This document shows positions 48,843-57,313 of a stretch of 64,000 bases of DNA, piece after piece. Origin of the DNA: Arthrobacter sp. HY1533 (lineage in GTDB: Bacteria; Actinomycetota; Actinomycetes; Actinomycetales; Micrococcaceae); contig NZ_JANKZF010000001.1 of NCBI RefSeq assembly GCF_027568515.1, forward strand, positions 372,001 to 436,000, read 5' to 3'. The notes beneath the pieces are model-generated. The model worked only from the letters and a program-made list of their open reading frames with translations, was not told the DNA's origin and did no database searches. Numbering within the stretch: position 1 is the stretch's first letter; every line of letters begins with the position of its first letter. The position numbers were made by a program, and so were the translations under genes.

Positions 48843-49040
48843 GCGGGTAACGCTAGCACCACCGCCGCGCCTTGGCCCGCGCGTGGCACACTGAAGCTGT
48901 GCGCCGCAACAAATCAAGTGGCCACGACTTGACCCGGGGTGCCAATGCAACGTGAAATTGGTACCCGCACCGCATGCAATGGCATGTGGCACCAAGGGCG
49001 GGGACGGCAGCTTTGCCGCCCGCCATGACAAGGAGCATGA

Positions 49041-49712
49041 GTGGCACATTTTGTGATCATGGGCTGCGGCCGTGTGGGGGCCACCCTGGCCCACACCCTT
49101 GAGGACTCCGGGCACTCGGTGGCCATCATCGACCAGGATGAGCGGGCCTTCCGGCGCCTGCGCACCGGTTTTGGCGGGCGCAAGATCACCGGCGTGGGCT
49201 TTGACCAGGACACGCTGAAGCAGGCCGACATTGAGAACGCCTACGCCTTTGCCGCCGTCTCAAGCGGCGACAACTCAAACATCCTGGCCACCCGCGTGGC
49301 GCGCGAAACCTTCCATGTGGAGCACGTGGTGGCCCGCATCTACGACCCCGGCCGGGCCGAGATCTACCAGCGCCTGGGCATCCCCACGGTGGCCGCCGTG
49401 CGCTGGAGCGCCGACCAGGTGCTGCGCCGGATCCTGCCGGAAACCGCCATCAAGGGTGACTTCCGTGAACCGTCCGGGCGCCTGATCCTGACCGAGTTGT
49501 CACTGCACGCGGGCTGGATTGGCCGGCACATCCTGGACATTGAGAGTGCAGCGCGCCTGCGCGTGGCCTACCTGACCCGTTTTGGCGAGGGCATGCTGCC
49601 AGGTCCCGACACGAGCTACCAGCAGGGCGACATTGTGCATGCCATGATCGTCAGCGCCCAGTCCAGCGAAGTCGCCTCAATCCTCTCCGCAGCACCCCCG
49701 AAGGAGTTCTAG
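49041..49712 (+). CDS. TrkA-type potassium transport regulatory protein (first)
   Basis: This 223-residue protein has a TrkA-N Rossmann domain (FVIMGCGRVGATLAHTLEDSG, IDQDERAFRRL, SSGDNSNILATRVA) followed by a TrkA-C ligand domain. These RCK proteins bind NAD(H) or ATP and gate potassium channels or carriers. GTG 49041 has AAGGAG nearby. It lies one base before a second TrkA gene and is divergent from the APC permease, as at Rv2690c-Rv2691-Rv2692 (ceoB, ceoC). Confidence 0.93.
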   Translation: MAHFVIMGCGRVGATLAHTLEDSGHSVAIIDQDERAFRRLRTGFGGRKITGVGFDQDTLKQADIENAYAFAAVSSGDNSNILATRVARETFHVEHVVARIYDPGRAEIYQRLGIPTVAAVRWSADQVLRRILPETAIKGDFREPSGRLILTELSLHAGWIGRHILDIESAARLRVAYLTRFGEGMLPGPDTSYQQGDIVHAMIVSAQSSEVASILSAAPPKEF

Positions 49713-49713
49713 C

Positions 49714-50373
49714 ATGCTGGTGGTCATAGTTGGTGCGGGCAGCGTGGGCTGCTCGATTGCCAAGGAACTGCTGTCCAACGGGCACGAAGTGCTGCTGATC
49801 GACCCCAAGCCGGAGGTCATTGGGCGCAGCGGGCTCCGCGGAGCCCGCTGGCTCGTCGGTGATGCCTGCGAGATCAGCACGCTGCGCGAGGCCAAGTTGG
49901 AGGAAGCCGACGTGGTGGTCTCCGCCACGGGCGACGACAAGGTCAACCTGGTGGTCTCACTCTTGGCCAAGTCCGAGTTCGGCGTGGGCCGCACGGTGGG
50001 CCGGGTCAACAACCCGAAGAACGACTGGATGTTCGACGACTCCTGGGGCGTGGACGTTGCCGTCAACACGCCGCGGCTCATGACGGCCCTCGTGGAGGAG
50101 GCCGTGGAGATCGGCGACCTGGTCCGGCTGCTGACCCTGCAGACGGGTGTGGCCTCCCTCGTGGAGTTCACCGTCCCGTCGGATTCGCATGTCATCGGGC
50201 AGACCGTGGGCACCATTGACTGGCCGCACGATTCCACCCTCGTGGCAATCCTGCGAGACGAGGCACCCATCACGCCCAGCGCCGACGACGTGGTGGAGGC
50301 AGGCGACGAGCTGTTCTTCATCACCACCATCGCGGCCGAGAACGAGCTGCGCGCCCTGCTCTCGGCGCGCTGA
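49714..50373 (+). CDS. TrkA-type potassium transport regulatory protein (second)
   Basis: The 219 residues have the same two-domain plan: MLVVIVGAGSVGCSIAKELLSNGH, LIDPKPEVI, VVVSATGDDKVNLVVSLLAK, then a TrkA-C domain with VTVPSDSHVIGQTVG-like segment EFTVPSDSHVIGQTVG. It starts one base after the first gene's stop and probably forms a hetero-oligomer with it. No TrkH or TrkG pore subunit is in the window, leaving the divergent permease as the obvious partner. Confidence 0.93.
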   Translation: MLVVIVGAGSVGCSIAKELLSNGHEVLLIDPKPEVIGRSGLRGARWLVGDACEISTLREAKLEEADVVVSATGDDKVNLVVSLLAKSEFGVGRTVGRVNNPKNDWMFDDSWGVDVAVNTPRLMTALVEEAVEIGDLVRLLTLQTGVASLVEFTVPSDSHVIGQTVGTIDWPHDSTLVAILRDEAPITPSADDVVEAGDELFFITTIAAENELRALLSAR

Positions 50374-50406
50374 GCGCAGCCGCCAGGCGGCCGCTGTGCG
50401 TGCCGC

Positions 50407-51120
50407 TCAGTCCCCGGCGGTGTCCGCCCCGGGGACCGGGCGGCTGACGAGCCAGGCGATCCACAGGCCGAACGCGTACAGCGGCACACCCATGAGCAGG
50501 CGCATGGCGCCCAGCGCATCCACCATCCCGGCAAAGTACAGCGGCAGCTGCACGGCCAGGCGGGCGGCCATGACGCCCACCAGAATCCAGGTGGCCACGC
50601 GGTAGGCGCGCAGCCGCTCGGGCCGCTCGCGCCACTTCAGGCCCTCATTGCGGGCGTAGCCGAACAACAGGCCCAGCACGGGCCAGCGGACGGCGATGGA
50701 AACCACCATGGCGGCAATGTAGCCGGCGTTCGTGTAGAACCCCACTGTGTAGTAGTCCTCGGCCTTGCCGGTCTTCATGGCAATGAACGCCGAAAGCGCC
50801 ACGCCGGCGATTCCGGCCAGTGCCTGGGTCAGGGGCGTGCGCTGGATGAGCCGGGCGGCAAGGAACACCACGGCCATGCCCACGGAGCCCACGAGCGCCA
50901 CTGTGAGGTCCCGGGTCAGGGTAAATGCCACAAGGAACACCAGGCCCGGCAGGATGCTCTCGGCAATGCCGCGCACTCCCCCGGCCGCGGCCAGCAGGTC
51001 AATGTGGCCGTTGTCCTTGCGGACCAGGGCGTTCTTGGCGGCCATCTCCTGGGCCAGCTCGGCAAACCCGGGGGTGGACTTTTCCTGCGCCGGGTTGTCT
51101 TCGGGGATTTGCTGGCTCAA
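50407..51120 (-). CDS. DUF3159 family membrane protein
   Basis: This is a 237-residue integral membrane protein with about six hydrophobic segments after an ~45-residue cytosolic N-terminus. The patches GGVRGIAESILPGLVFLVAF, LIQRTPLTQALAGIAGVALSAFIA and LGLLFGYARNEGLKWR are characteristic of DUF3159 (Rv2693c type). Translation starts at TTG 51120, which abuts the stop of the OB-fold gene, so expression depends on coupling. Function unknown; possibly linked to the neighbouring potassium genes. Confidence 0.9.
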   Translation of the reverse strand: MSQQIPEDNPAQEKSTPGFAELAQEMAAKNALVRKDNGHIDLLAAAGGVRGIAESILPGLVFLVAFTLTRDLTVALVGSVGMAVVFLAARLIQRTPLTQALAGIAGVALSAFIAMKTGKAEDYYTVGFYTNAGYIAAMVVSIAVRWPVLGLLFGYARNEGLKWRERPERLRAYRVATWILVGVMAARLAVQLPLYFAGMVDALGAMRLLMGVPLYAFGLWIAWLVSRPVPGADTAGD

Positions 51121-51459
51121 CTAGCTCTCCTGGATTCCAATGATTTCGTAGCGGGGGTTGTAGATGGTGGGCAGGCCGTCGCGCAGGGCCACCATGCCCT
51201 CCACCCGCAGCCGCGTCCCGGCGACAATGCCGGGGACGCGGCGTCGCCCCAGCCACACCAGGCGCAGCCGGTGGCTGGAGCCTTCCGCAGCGGCCAGGTG
51301 GGATTCCCGGTCGGTGAGGATGGCCGTGTACGCCGGCGCCACGGTCTCGGGCAGGATGGTGACGGCGTCAACCACGCCGGAACAGACCGCGCGCCCGCGC
51401 ACGGGCAGCGCGGCGATGTCCACCGCCTGGGACCAGCCGCCTTGTTGCATGGGAAGCAA
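51121..51459 (-). CDS. Small OB-fold nucleic-acid-binding domain protein
   Basis: The protein has 112 residues from TTG 51459 (109 from ATG 51450). The sequence AVCSGVVDAVTIL, RLRLVWLGRRRVPGIVAGTRLRVEGMV and IYNPRYEII matches an OB-fold of the RecG/aspartyl-tRNA-synthetase anticodon type, corresponding to Rv2694c by position. It lies two bases after the DUF3710 stop. Single-strand binding is possible but untested. Confidence 0.85.
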   Translation of the reverse strand: MLPMQQGGWSQAVDIAALPVRGRAVCSGVVDAVTILPETVAPAYTAILTDRESHLAAAEGSSHRLRLVWLGRRRVPGIVAGTRLRVEGMVALRDGLPTIYNPRYEIIGIQES

Positions 51460-51461
51460 GA

Positions 51462-52238
51462 TCAGCCGATCGCCGTGATTTCCGGTCCGCGGCGGAACGG
51501 TTCCCCGCCCTGGGCCGGTGTTGCGTGATCGGCAGCCACGCCACCCTGGGGACCGGCCACGGCGTCCTTGGGCAGGCGCAGCAGCAGCAGGTCGCGCGGG
51601 GGCAGCGGGGTTTCCCCGCGGACCACCACAACGCCGCGGAACAGGTCCTCGAGCTCGCGTGCCGCCTCGGTGTCCACGGCCGCGTTGCCGCCCAGCACGC
51701 CGCGCAGGAACCAGCGCGGGCCGTCGACGCCAATGAAGCGGGCAACACGGAAGCCCTTGCTGCCGTCGGTGCCCTGTGCGGGGACCTTGGCCAGGACTTC
51801 CTTGCCGAAGGTGCCGTCGAGGATTTCAATCTCGCCGCCCTGGGAACCGACCGACAGGCCGATCTGCTCGCGGATGTCGCGCCACAGCGCCTCGGAACGG
51901 GAGGCTGCAAAGGCCTGCAGCTGCAGGCTTGAGCCGTTCAAGTCCAGTGTCACGGCAATGACGCGCTGGGTGCTTTCCTCAACCTCCAGGCGCAGGGAGA
52001 GCCCTTCGCGCGGGGTGACCAGGAGGGCGCCGAGGTCCACGTAGCCGCCGGTGCCGTCCACCTCGGACGCGTCCAGGGGGCCGTGCAGTGCACGGTCGTA
52101 GGCGGTGTCGGAGGGGTCCGGCGGCAGGTCCAGCGTGCCCTGGGCAGCCGCACCATCAACTTCGGTGCCCACGGCAGCCTCTGCCGCCTCGGGCTGGTCC
52201 TCGTCCTTGTTCTTTTTCTTGCCGAACCCAAAAGCCAT
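51462..52238 (-). CDS. DUF3710 domain-containing protein
   Basis: This 258-residue soluble protein begins MAFGFGKKKNKDEDQPEA and has an acidic linker before the DUF3710 core: GYVDLGALLVTPREGLSLRLEVEE, LQAFAASRSEALWRDIREQI, VDGPRWFLRGVLGG and LPPRDLLLLRLP. The family is conserved in actinobacteria beside dut (Rv2696c-Rv2697c). Its biochemical role is unknown. It is co-directional with dut, 51 bases downstream. Confidence 0.9.
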   Translation of the reverse strand: MAFGFGKKKNKDEDQPEAAEAAVGTEVDGAAAQGTLDLPPDPSDTAYDRALHGPLDASEVDGTGGYVDLGALLVTPREGLSLRLEVEESTQRVIAVTLDLNGSSLQLQAFAASRSEALWRDIREQIGLSVGSQGGEIEILDGTFGKEVLAKVPAQGTDGSKGFRVARFIGVDGPRWFLRGVLGGNAAVDTEAARELEDLFRGVVVVRGETPLPPRDLLLLRLPKDAVAGPQGGVAADHATPAQGGEPFRRGPEITAIG

Positions 52239-52289
52239 GGGAATTAAGACTCCTTGAAGATGATGAATCGGTGGATGGTGGAGGGGCGC

Positions 52290-52799
52290 TTACGCCTGCG
52301 GCGCAAAGCCGCCGGTGGAGCCGAAGCCGCCGGTGCCGCGCACCGAGTCGGGCAGCTCGTCCACAGCAATGAACTGTGCCTTTTCAACGCGCTGGATGAC
52401 CATTTGTGCAATTCTATCGCCCCGGGACAAGGTGATGGAATGGCGCGAATCCGTGTTCAGCAAGGTCACCGACAGCTCGCCGCGGTAGCCGGCGTCGACA
52501 GTTCCGGGGCTGTTGACAATGGTGAGCCCCTGCTTGGTGGCCAGGCCGGAGCGGGGGTGGATCAGGGCCGCGAAGCCGAACGGCAGGGCAATGCTCACGC
52601 CTGTGGGGACCAGGGCGCGCTCGCCCGGGGCCAGCACCACGTCGATGCGGGTGCGCAGGTCCGCCCCGGCGTCCCCGGGGTGGGCGTAGCTGGGGGGTTC
52701 GATCCCGGCGTCGAGCATGCGCAGCTGCACGCCCAGCGTGGGCCGGTGCTCTTCGGGGTTGTTGAAATCGTCTGTTGCGGGGAAAGTCTCATGGGTCAC
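52290..52799 (-). CDS. dut: dUTP diphosphatase
   Basis: Dut hydrolyses dUTP to dUMP, keeping uracil out of DNA. The 169 residues contain all five trimeric dUTPase motifs: HPGDAGADLRTR, HPRSGLATKQGL, GTVDAGYRGELSVTLLN, RGDRIAQMVIQRVEKAQF and the C-terminal P-loop-like RGTGGFGSTGG. The start is placed at GTG 52799, which gives about 20 extra N-terminal residues; TAGAGT eight bases before it may be a -10 box. Confidence 0.96.
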   Translation of the reverse strand: MTHETFPATDDFNNPEEHRPTLGVQLRMLDAGIEPPSYAHPGDAGADLRTRIDVVLAPGERALVPTGVSIALPFGFAALIHPRSGLATKQGLTIVNSPGTVDAGYRGELSVTLLNTDSRHSITLSRGDRIAQMVIQRVEKAQFIAVDELPDSVRGTGGFGSTGGFAPQA

Positions 52800-52895
52800 A
52801 ACAGGACACTCTATCTTGAACCGGGCGCCACCGTATGGCTGGCGGGGCACAGGGCCAAGGTGAAATGCCGCCCGAAAGATGGAAAGCTTGGGGGC

Positions 52896-53384
52896 ATGTC
52901 ATCACAATCGCCGCAGAGCGCCACGAGCCCCGCAACCGCCATCTACACGGAGAAGCTCTGGCCCAACTTCTGGGCCTGGGTGATTGTGGTGGGCCTGTCC
53001 GGGGCCGGCATCCTGATTTTCATCCCCATCAGCCCGCTGGCCGGCGGCATTGCCTTTGCCGTGCTGCTGCTGGGGCTCAGTGCCGCCATGATTGCCTCCA
53101 CCCCCACGATTGTCGTCACCGCGGACACACTCCAGGTGGGGCGGGCGCACATTGAGCGCAAGTTCGTGGGCGACGTCAGTGTGTACAACGGCGATGAGGC
53201 AACGGAGCAGCGCGGCATCAAGCTCAACGGCCTGGCCTACCTGTGCATCCGCGGCTGGATCAAGCCCGTGGTGAAGATCAAGATCACCGACCCGGACGAC
53301 CGCACCCCGTACTGGCTCACCTCCTCCCGCCACCCCGAACACCTTGCGGCGGCACTGCGCGGCGCAGGGCGCACTGAACAGTAG
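52896..53384 (+). CDS. DUF3093 domain-containing membrane protein
   Basis: The 162-residue protein has two hydrophobic segments (about residues 30-75) and a C-terminal soluble domain. YTEKLWPNFWAW, PTIVVTADTLQVGRAHIE, CIRGWIKPVVKIKITDPDDRTPYWLTSSRHPEHLAAAL (shown in parts, the last with its DDRTPYWLxSSRxP core) identify DUF3093, as in Rv2698. ATG 52896 follows a G-rich stretch. It is divergent from dut. Role unknown. Confidence 0.88.
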   Translation: MSSQSPQSATSPATAIYTEKLWPNFWAWVIVVGLSGAGILIFIPISPLAGGIAFAVLLLGLSAAMIASTPTIVVTADTLQVGRAHIERKFVGDVSVYNGDEATEQRGIKLNGLAYLCIRGWIKPVVKIKITDPDDRTPYWLTSSRHPEHLAAALRGAGRTEQ

Positions 53385-53394
53385 CGGGGCGGAT

Positions 53395-53700
53395 TCAGCC
53401 TTCGCAGTCGCGGCAGTACTTCATGCCGTTCTTCTCCCGGGCCAGCTGGGAGCGGTGCCGGACAAGGAAGCATGAGCCGCAGGTGAATTCATCCGCCTGC
53501 TCGGCGAGGATCTCCACGGCCGACTCGTCAGGGGGGAGTTCCCCGCCGGGCAGTTCGTAGAGTTCGGCCAGCTCTGTTTCGGCCAGGTCCACCACGGCAT
53601 CCACCCTCCGGGACCGGACGGAATCGGCCCGTCCGGAATCTTTCCGGGCAGGCCCGGAGCTGCGCTGCGCAGGGCGGGGCTGCTGGTAGCCGGTAGTCAT
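53395..53700 (-). CDS. DUF4193 zinc-ribbon protein
   Basis: The product has 101 residues from ATG 53700 with an AAGGAAG site. The basic, disordered N-terminus is followed by an acidic helix (DLAETELAELYELPG) and a C-terminal zinc ribbon CGSC...CRDC. The family (Rv2699c) is conserved beside DUF3093 and is unassigned; size and layout resemble RNA-polymerase- or ribosome-associated small proteins, which is only a suggestion. Confidence 0.9.
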   Translation of the reverse strand: MTTGYQQPRPAQRSSGPARKDSGRADSVRSRRVDAVVDLAETELAELYELPGGELPPDESAVEILAEQADEFTCGSCFLVRHRSQLAREKNGMKYCRDCEG

Positions 53701-53971
53701 GTGCACTTCCTTAGATATTGCTGCCAAGTCCGGCAGCCAAGAAACTCTGCAAACACCCTAAAGTGCAAAGCACCAACTGCAAAACCGGTGCAGGCCTGTG
53801 TGCGGGCCGAGTTCGCGGCTGGCTTAAGATTGCACCGCACGTCCTTGCGGGGAAGCTGCGGGTGGCACGTTTTTGCAAGCCATCTCGCGCCACGCCTGCG
53901 GCGGTAGTAGGAAATAAGGGACATCAATGGCAAAGTTTCGAGGGAACGAGTTGACTTTTTGGGAGGACGGC

Positions 53972-55246
53972 ATGGCTGATCTGCGGCTGGTGGGTGTCCA
54001 CGACGACGGCGAACACCTGCTGCTGAGTGGTCCCGGAGGAGACATCTACCTTCTTCCCCTGGATGAGGCGCTGCGCACCGCAGTGGGCAGGGGCACGCAC
54101 CGCAGCATGCGCACGCCCCAGCAGTCCGGCGCGCGCATGACCCCCCGGGAAATGCAGTCCCTGATCCGCTCCGGGGCCACGGCCTCCGAGGTGGCCGAGC
54201 AGTCCGGGCTGTCCATTGAGGCCGTGCGGCGCTACGAGGGACCCGTGCTGGCCGAGCGCGAGTACATTGCCAACCAGGCCCGGGCCGTTGAGGTCGCCGC
54301 GGCCACCCCGCACAACGACGGCTACCGCACGGTCTTTGGCGAGGCACCGGCGTCCCTGGACGACATGGTCAGGCACCGCCTGGCCGCCTTTGGCATTGAC
54401 CCGAAGTCCCTGCGCTGGGACGCCTGGCGCGACCGCGCCGGCGCCTGGACCGTCAGTGCTGACTTTGAGCAGGGTTCGGATCGGGCCGCCAGCAGCATTG
54501 GCGAGCCGGCCCCCGCCCTGTGGCGCTTCCATGCAGGGCGCAAGTCGCTGCACAACGCCAACCGCTGGGCGCAGCAGCTCAGCGAGCTGGAACCGCTGGA
54601 CAGCCCCGTGCCCGAGCGCCGGCTCAGTGCCGTGGCCGACAAGCCCTTTGACGTAGAGGCCGAAGGCACGGCTGTGGACACCGAATCCGCTGATGTGCCC
54701 GAAGAAGCAGCACCGGAGCAGGATGCGGCCGGCTACCCCGGCCACGGCCTGCTGGACATGCTCCGTTCGCGGCGCGGTGTCCGGCTTGGCCTGGATGAGG
54801 ACGGCGACGACGAACTGGCGGCCATGCTCGGCACGCACGTTCCCGGCGCCCACCCCCGCGACGAGGCCCTGTACAGCGCCCCCGAGGACGAGGTGCCGGA
54901 GACGGTGCCCGCCGATGAGGCACCGGCCCGGGAACGGCTGCGCAGCATCCCGTTCCTGAAGCTGGCACCGAGCCTGGAGGAGGGCCACGCCCTCGACGGC
55001 TCCTCCAGTGCCTTCGAGGTCAGCACGGAAACCCGTGAGATTGTGCTCTCCGGCGCGCCCTCGGCACCTTCCGAGCCGGAATCGCCTGAGGCTGTGCCGG
55101 CCGTGGAGCAGTCCACGCCGCCCGTCGAGGACGGCCCCAGCGACAGCGAGGTGACTGCACGCCTGGAACGCAAGGCGGCAGGCAAGCCCAAGCGCTCAAG
55201 CGTCCCCAGCTGGGACGAGATTGTGTTCGGCACCAAGGGCGACTAA
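53972..55246 (+). CDS. sepH: Septation protein SepH
   Basis: SepH binds FtsZ and promotes Z-ring assembly in actinobacteria. The 424 residues open with ADLRLVGVHDDGEHLLLSG, contain the helix-turn-helix TPREMQSLIRSGATASEVAEQSG (quoted core: IRSGATASEVAEQSG), a low-complexity acidic linker, and the conserved tail SSVPSWDEIVFGTK. ATG 53972 with GGGAGG is preferred over ATG 53927, which lengthens the frame by 15 codons outside the homology. The 271-base gap upstream shows no other gene. Confidence 0.93.
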   Translation: MADLRLVGVHDDGEHLLLSGPGGDIYLLPLDEALRTAVGRGTHRSMRTPQQSGARMTPREMQSLIRSGATASEVAEQSGLSIEAVRRYEGPVLAEREYIANQARAVEVAAATPHNDGYRTVFGEAPASLDDMVRHRLAAFGIDPKSLRWDAWRDRAGAWTVSADFEQGSDRAASSIGEPAPALWRFHAGRKSLHNANRWAQQLSELEPLDSPVPERRLSAVADKPFDVEAEGTAVDTESADVPEEAAPEQDAAGYPGHGLLDMLRSRRGVRLGLDEDGDDELAAMLGTHVPGAHPRDEALYSAPEDEVPETVPADEAPARERLRSIPFLKLAPSLEEGHALDGSSSAFEVSTETREIVLSGAPSAPSEPESPEAVPAVEQSTPPVEDGPSDSEVTARLERKAAGKPKRSSVPSWDEIVFGTKGD

Positions 55247-55263
55247 GCCCCCCTTGGGACAGC

Positions 55264-55299
55264 AAAAACGGCGGGTGCCCCTGGCACCCGCCGTTTTTT
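55264..55299. terminator. Bidirectional terminator between sepH and the phosphatase
   Basis: AAAAACGGCGGGTGCC and GGCACCCGCCGTTTTTT pair perfectly around a three-base loop, with A and T runs on both sides. It serves both convergent genes. Confidence 0.93.
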
Positions 55300-55307
55300 G
55301 TTGCCTG

Positions 55308-56582
55308 TCAGCGGCGCTTGCCCCGGGCCTGCTTCGGCGTGACGGGGATGCGCAGCAGCGGCACCTCGCGTTCGCCCTTGGTGATGGATCCGTGCTGGCC
55401 CACCACCTCCATGGCCGCGGTGCGCACGCGGCGCAGGTCGTAGAAGGCCACGGCCTCGCGGGCCAGGACAAGAATATCCCCGATCCGCTCCCCCACACCC
55501 TCGCGCATTTCACCGAAGTATCCGGCCGCAATGGCCTGTTCCCGGGTCAGCACCCAGGCCTTCTTGCCAAAGCGTTCCAGCCAGGCGGCCATGAGGCGGT
55601 CCCGGTGGCTTTCCGGCAGGCCGGCCTCCAGGTACAGGTGCACCATGCGCGGCTCCCCCGCCGTGTGGCGCACCCCGTCAACCAGGTCCTCGAAGGCCGA
55701 GTAGTCGATGCGGGCGTTCCTGGGGACATCCACCATGCCGTGGTCGGCGGTGAGCAGGATCAGCGTGTCAGCGGGTGCGGCCGCGGCGAGCCGCTTCATG
55801 CCGGCGTCGAGCTCCTCCAGCTGGCGCTCCCACTGGTGGGAGTCGGCGCCGTGGGCGTGCCCGGCCTTGTCCAGTTCACTCCAGTACAGGTAGACGAGCG
55901 CCCGCGGTGTGGCTGCGAGGGCCTCCACGGCCTGCTCCACCCGGGCGTGCGTGGACACGGCGCCGCGGAAGGTGCCGCCGCGCAGGGCCGCCCGGGTCAT
56001 GGGTGAGGTGGCGAAGTGCGGCAGGCTGACGGTGGTGCAGGGCACGCTGCCTTCGAGGCTCTCAAAAATGGTGGGGAACGGCTGCCAGCGCAGCGGGTCC
56101 ACGCCGGCGTCCCAGTTGCCCAGCAGGTTCACCACCTTGTCCTGGCGCGGGTCCAGGACGTCGTAGCCCACCATGCCGTGCTGCCCGGGGACCGTTCCGG
56201 TGCCCAGTGAGGACAGCGAGGTGGCAGTGGTGCTGGGGAAGGCGGCGTGGAGGGTGCGCGGGTGCCCGCCGCCGGAATCCGCGGCCATGACCCCGCGCAG
56301 GAACGGCGCATGGGAGGCGCGCTGCTTGAGCTGGGCCTTGCCCAGCCCGTCAACCAGCACCACGCAGATGCGCTTGGCGGCAGGCAGGTTCAGCACGTTG
56401 GAGAAAGACTTCTCCCCCAGCACGGCGGCCGCGCTGCGCAGGACATCGCCAATTCCTGCCGTGCCGTAGGCCGGGGCGGCCGGAAGGGCGGGCTGGGCTG
56501 CCAGCAGCTCCTCGGCGGTCAGCGTTGCATCGCTGGCGGCCACGGCGTCAGCGGCGGTAATGGGAGCGGCCCAGCCGTGCAC
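55308..56582 (-). CDS. Alkaline phosphatase superfamily (nucleotide pyrophosphatase-type) protein
   Basis: The protein has about 424 residues; the start is uncertain, with GTG 56582, GTG 56543 and GTG 56636 all possible and none with a clear ribosome site. The metalloenzyme core shows the first metal Asp in VLVDGLGK, the nucleophilic Thr in FPSTTATSLSSLGTG, metal ligands in SELDKAGHAHG and LTADHGMVDV. It hydrolyses phosphodiester or pyrophosphate bonds of unknown substrate. It overlaps the end of the DUF5998 gene. Confidence 0.87.
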   Translation of the reverse strand: MHGWAAPITAADAVAASDATLTAEELLAAQPALPAAPAYGTAGIGDVLRSAAAVLGEKSFSNVLNLPAAKRICVVLVDGLGKAQLKQRASHAPFLRGVMAADSGGGHPRTLHAAFPSTTATSLSSLGTGTVPGQHGMVGYDVLDPRQDKVVNLLGNWDAGVDPLRWQPFPTIFESLEGSVPCTTVSLPHFATSPMTRAALRGGTFRGAVSTHARVEQAVEALAATPRALVYLYWSELDKAGHAHGADSHQWERQLEELDAGMKRLAAAAPADTLILLTADHGMVDVPRNARIDYSAFEDLVDGVRHTAGEPRMVHLYLEAGLPESHRDRLMAAWLERFGKKAWVLTREQAIAAGYFGEMREGVGERIGDILVLAREAVAFYDLRRVRTAAMEVVGQHGSITKGEREVPLLRIPVTPKQARGKRR

Positions 56583-57228
56583 CGAAGGCCGGGAACTTGC
56601 CGCCGGCCATCGGGGTGTGGACGGGGGTACCTGCACCGGTGTTCACGGCGCGCAGGGCCCTGGCAAATGCCTTGGCGTCCGCCACGGCCTGCAGCCCCTC
56701 GGCCTCGGCGCTGATGCGCAGGGCAATGTCCTCCTGGGCAATGGTGCCGGAGTAGCCGTGGTCGGCGTCGCAGCCGGGGTCCCCGCACGACGACGGCCCC
56801 ATCTCCACGCGCTGCCCGCCCGACCAGGCAATCGAGAGGGTCAGCTCGCGGGCCGGGTCGGAGGGCTTGTAGTCCTGCGGCTGGGCGTAGATGTAGCTGA
56901 GCACCACCGACTGGATCTGGCTGATGGGCACCGATTCGGTGGACACCTGGGCCACCATCTGCTCGCCCGACTCGTCCAGCTGGTGGTCGTCGACGTGCGT
57001 GATGACCAGCAGGTCCGCCGTCAGCACCAGCACTGTGATGTGGCGGTGCACCTCATTGCGGTCAAAGTGGGTTTCCAGGTGCACCAGGTGCGACAGGCTT
57101 TCCTGTCCGTCCAGGGCGTCGTTGACCACGTCGGCCACAAGTGTGGGATAAAAACCCGAGCGCTGGAGGGCGGATTCCAGGCCGCGGCCGGTCGTGTTGG
57201 CCGGGGCGCCGGCTCCGAAGCTGTTCAT
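56548..57228 (-). CDS. DUF5998 family protein
   Basis: This 226-residue soluble protein starts at ATG 57228 (MNSFGAGAPANTTGRGLESAL). It contains HLETHFDRNEVHRHITVLVLT, VITHVDDHQLDE and the cysteine-containing SSCGDPGCDADHGYSG loop, which may bind a metal. It is an actinobacterial family that regularly neighbours the sepH-associated phosphatase gene, as here; its stop lies inside the phosphatase N-terminus, so the two are coupled. Role unknown. Confidence 0.85.
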   Translation of the reverse strand: MNSFGAGAPANTTGRGLESALQRSGFYPTLVADVVNDALDGQESLSHLVHLETHFDRNEVHRHITVLVLTADLLVITHVDDHQLDESGEQMVAQVSTESVPISQIQSVVLSYIYAQPQDYKPSDPARELTLSIAWSGGQRVEMGPSSCGDPGCDADHGYSGTIAQEDIALRISAEAEGLQAVADAKAFARALRAVNTGAGTPVHTPMAGGKFPAFGARLGRSHYRR

Positions 57229-57313
57229 GCTCCCATTTTCGCATTTTGGCGGCGGCGTTGCGAACCGGCCGCAATGCGGGCACACGGACGTCCGCTGCGG
57301 ACCGCCGGGCGGG

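Noticed and set aside
53927-53971. Longer SepH start at ATG 53927
   Set aside because: The frame is open, but the extra residues lie outside the family start and the ATG at 53972 has a much better GGGAGG site.
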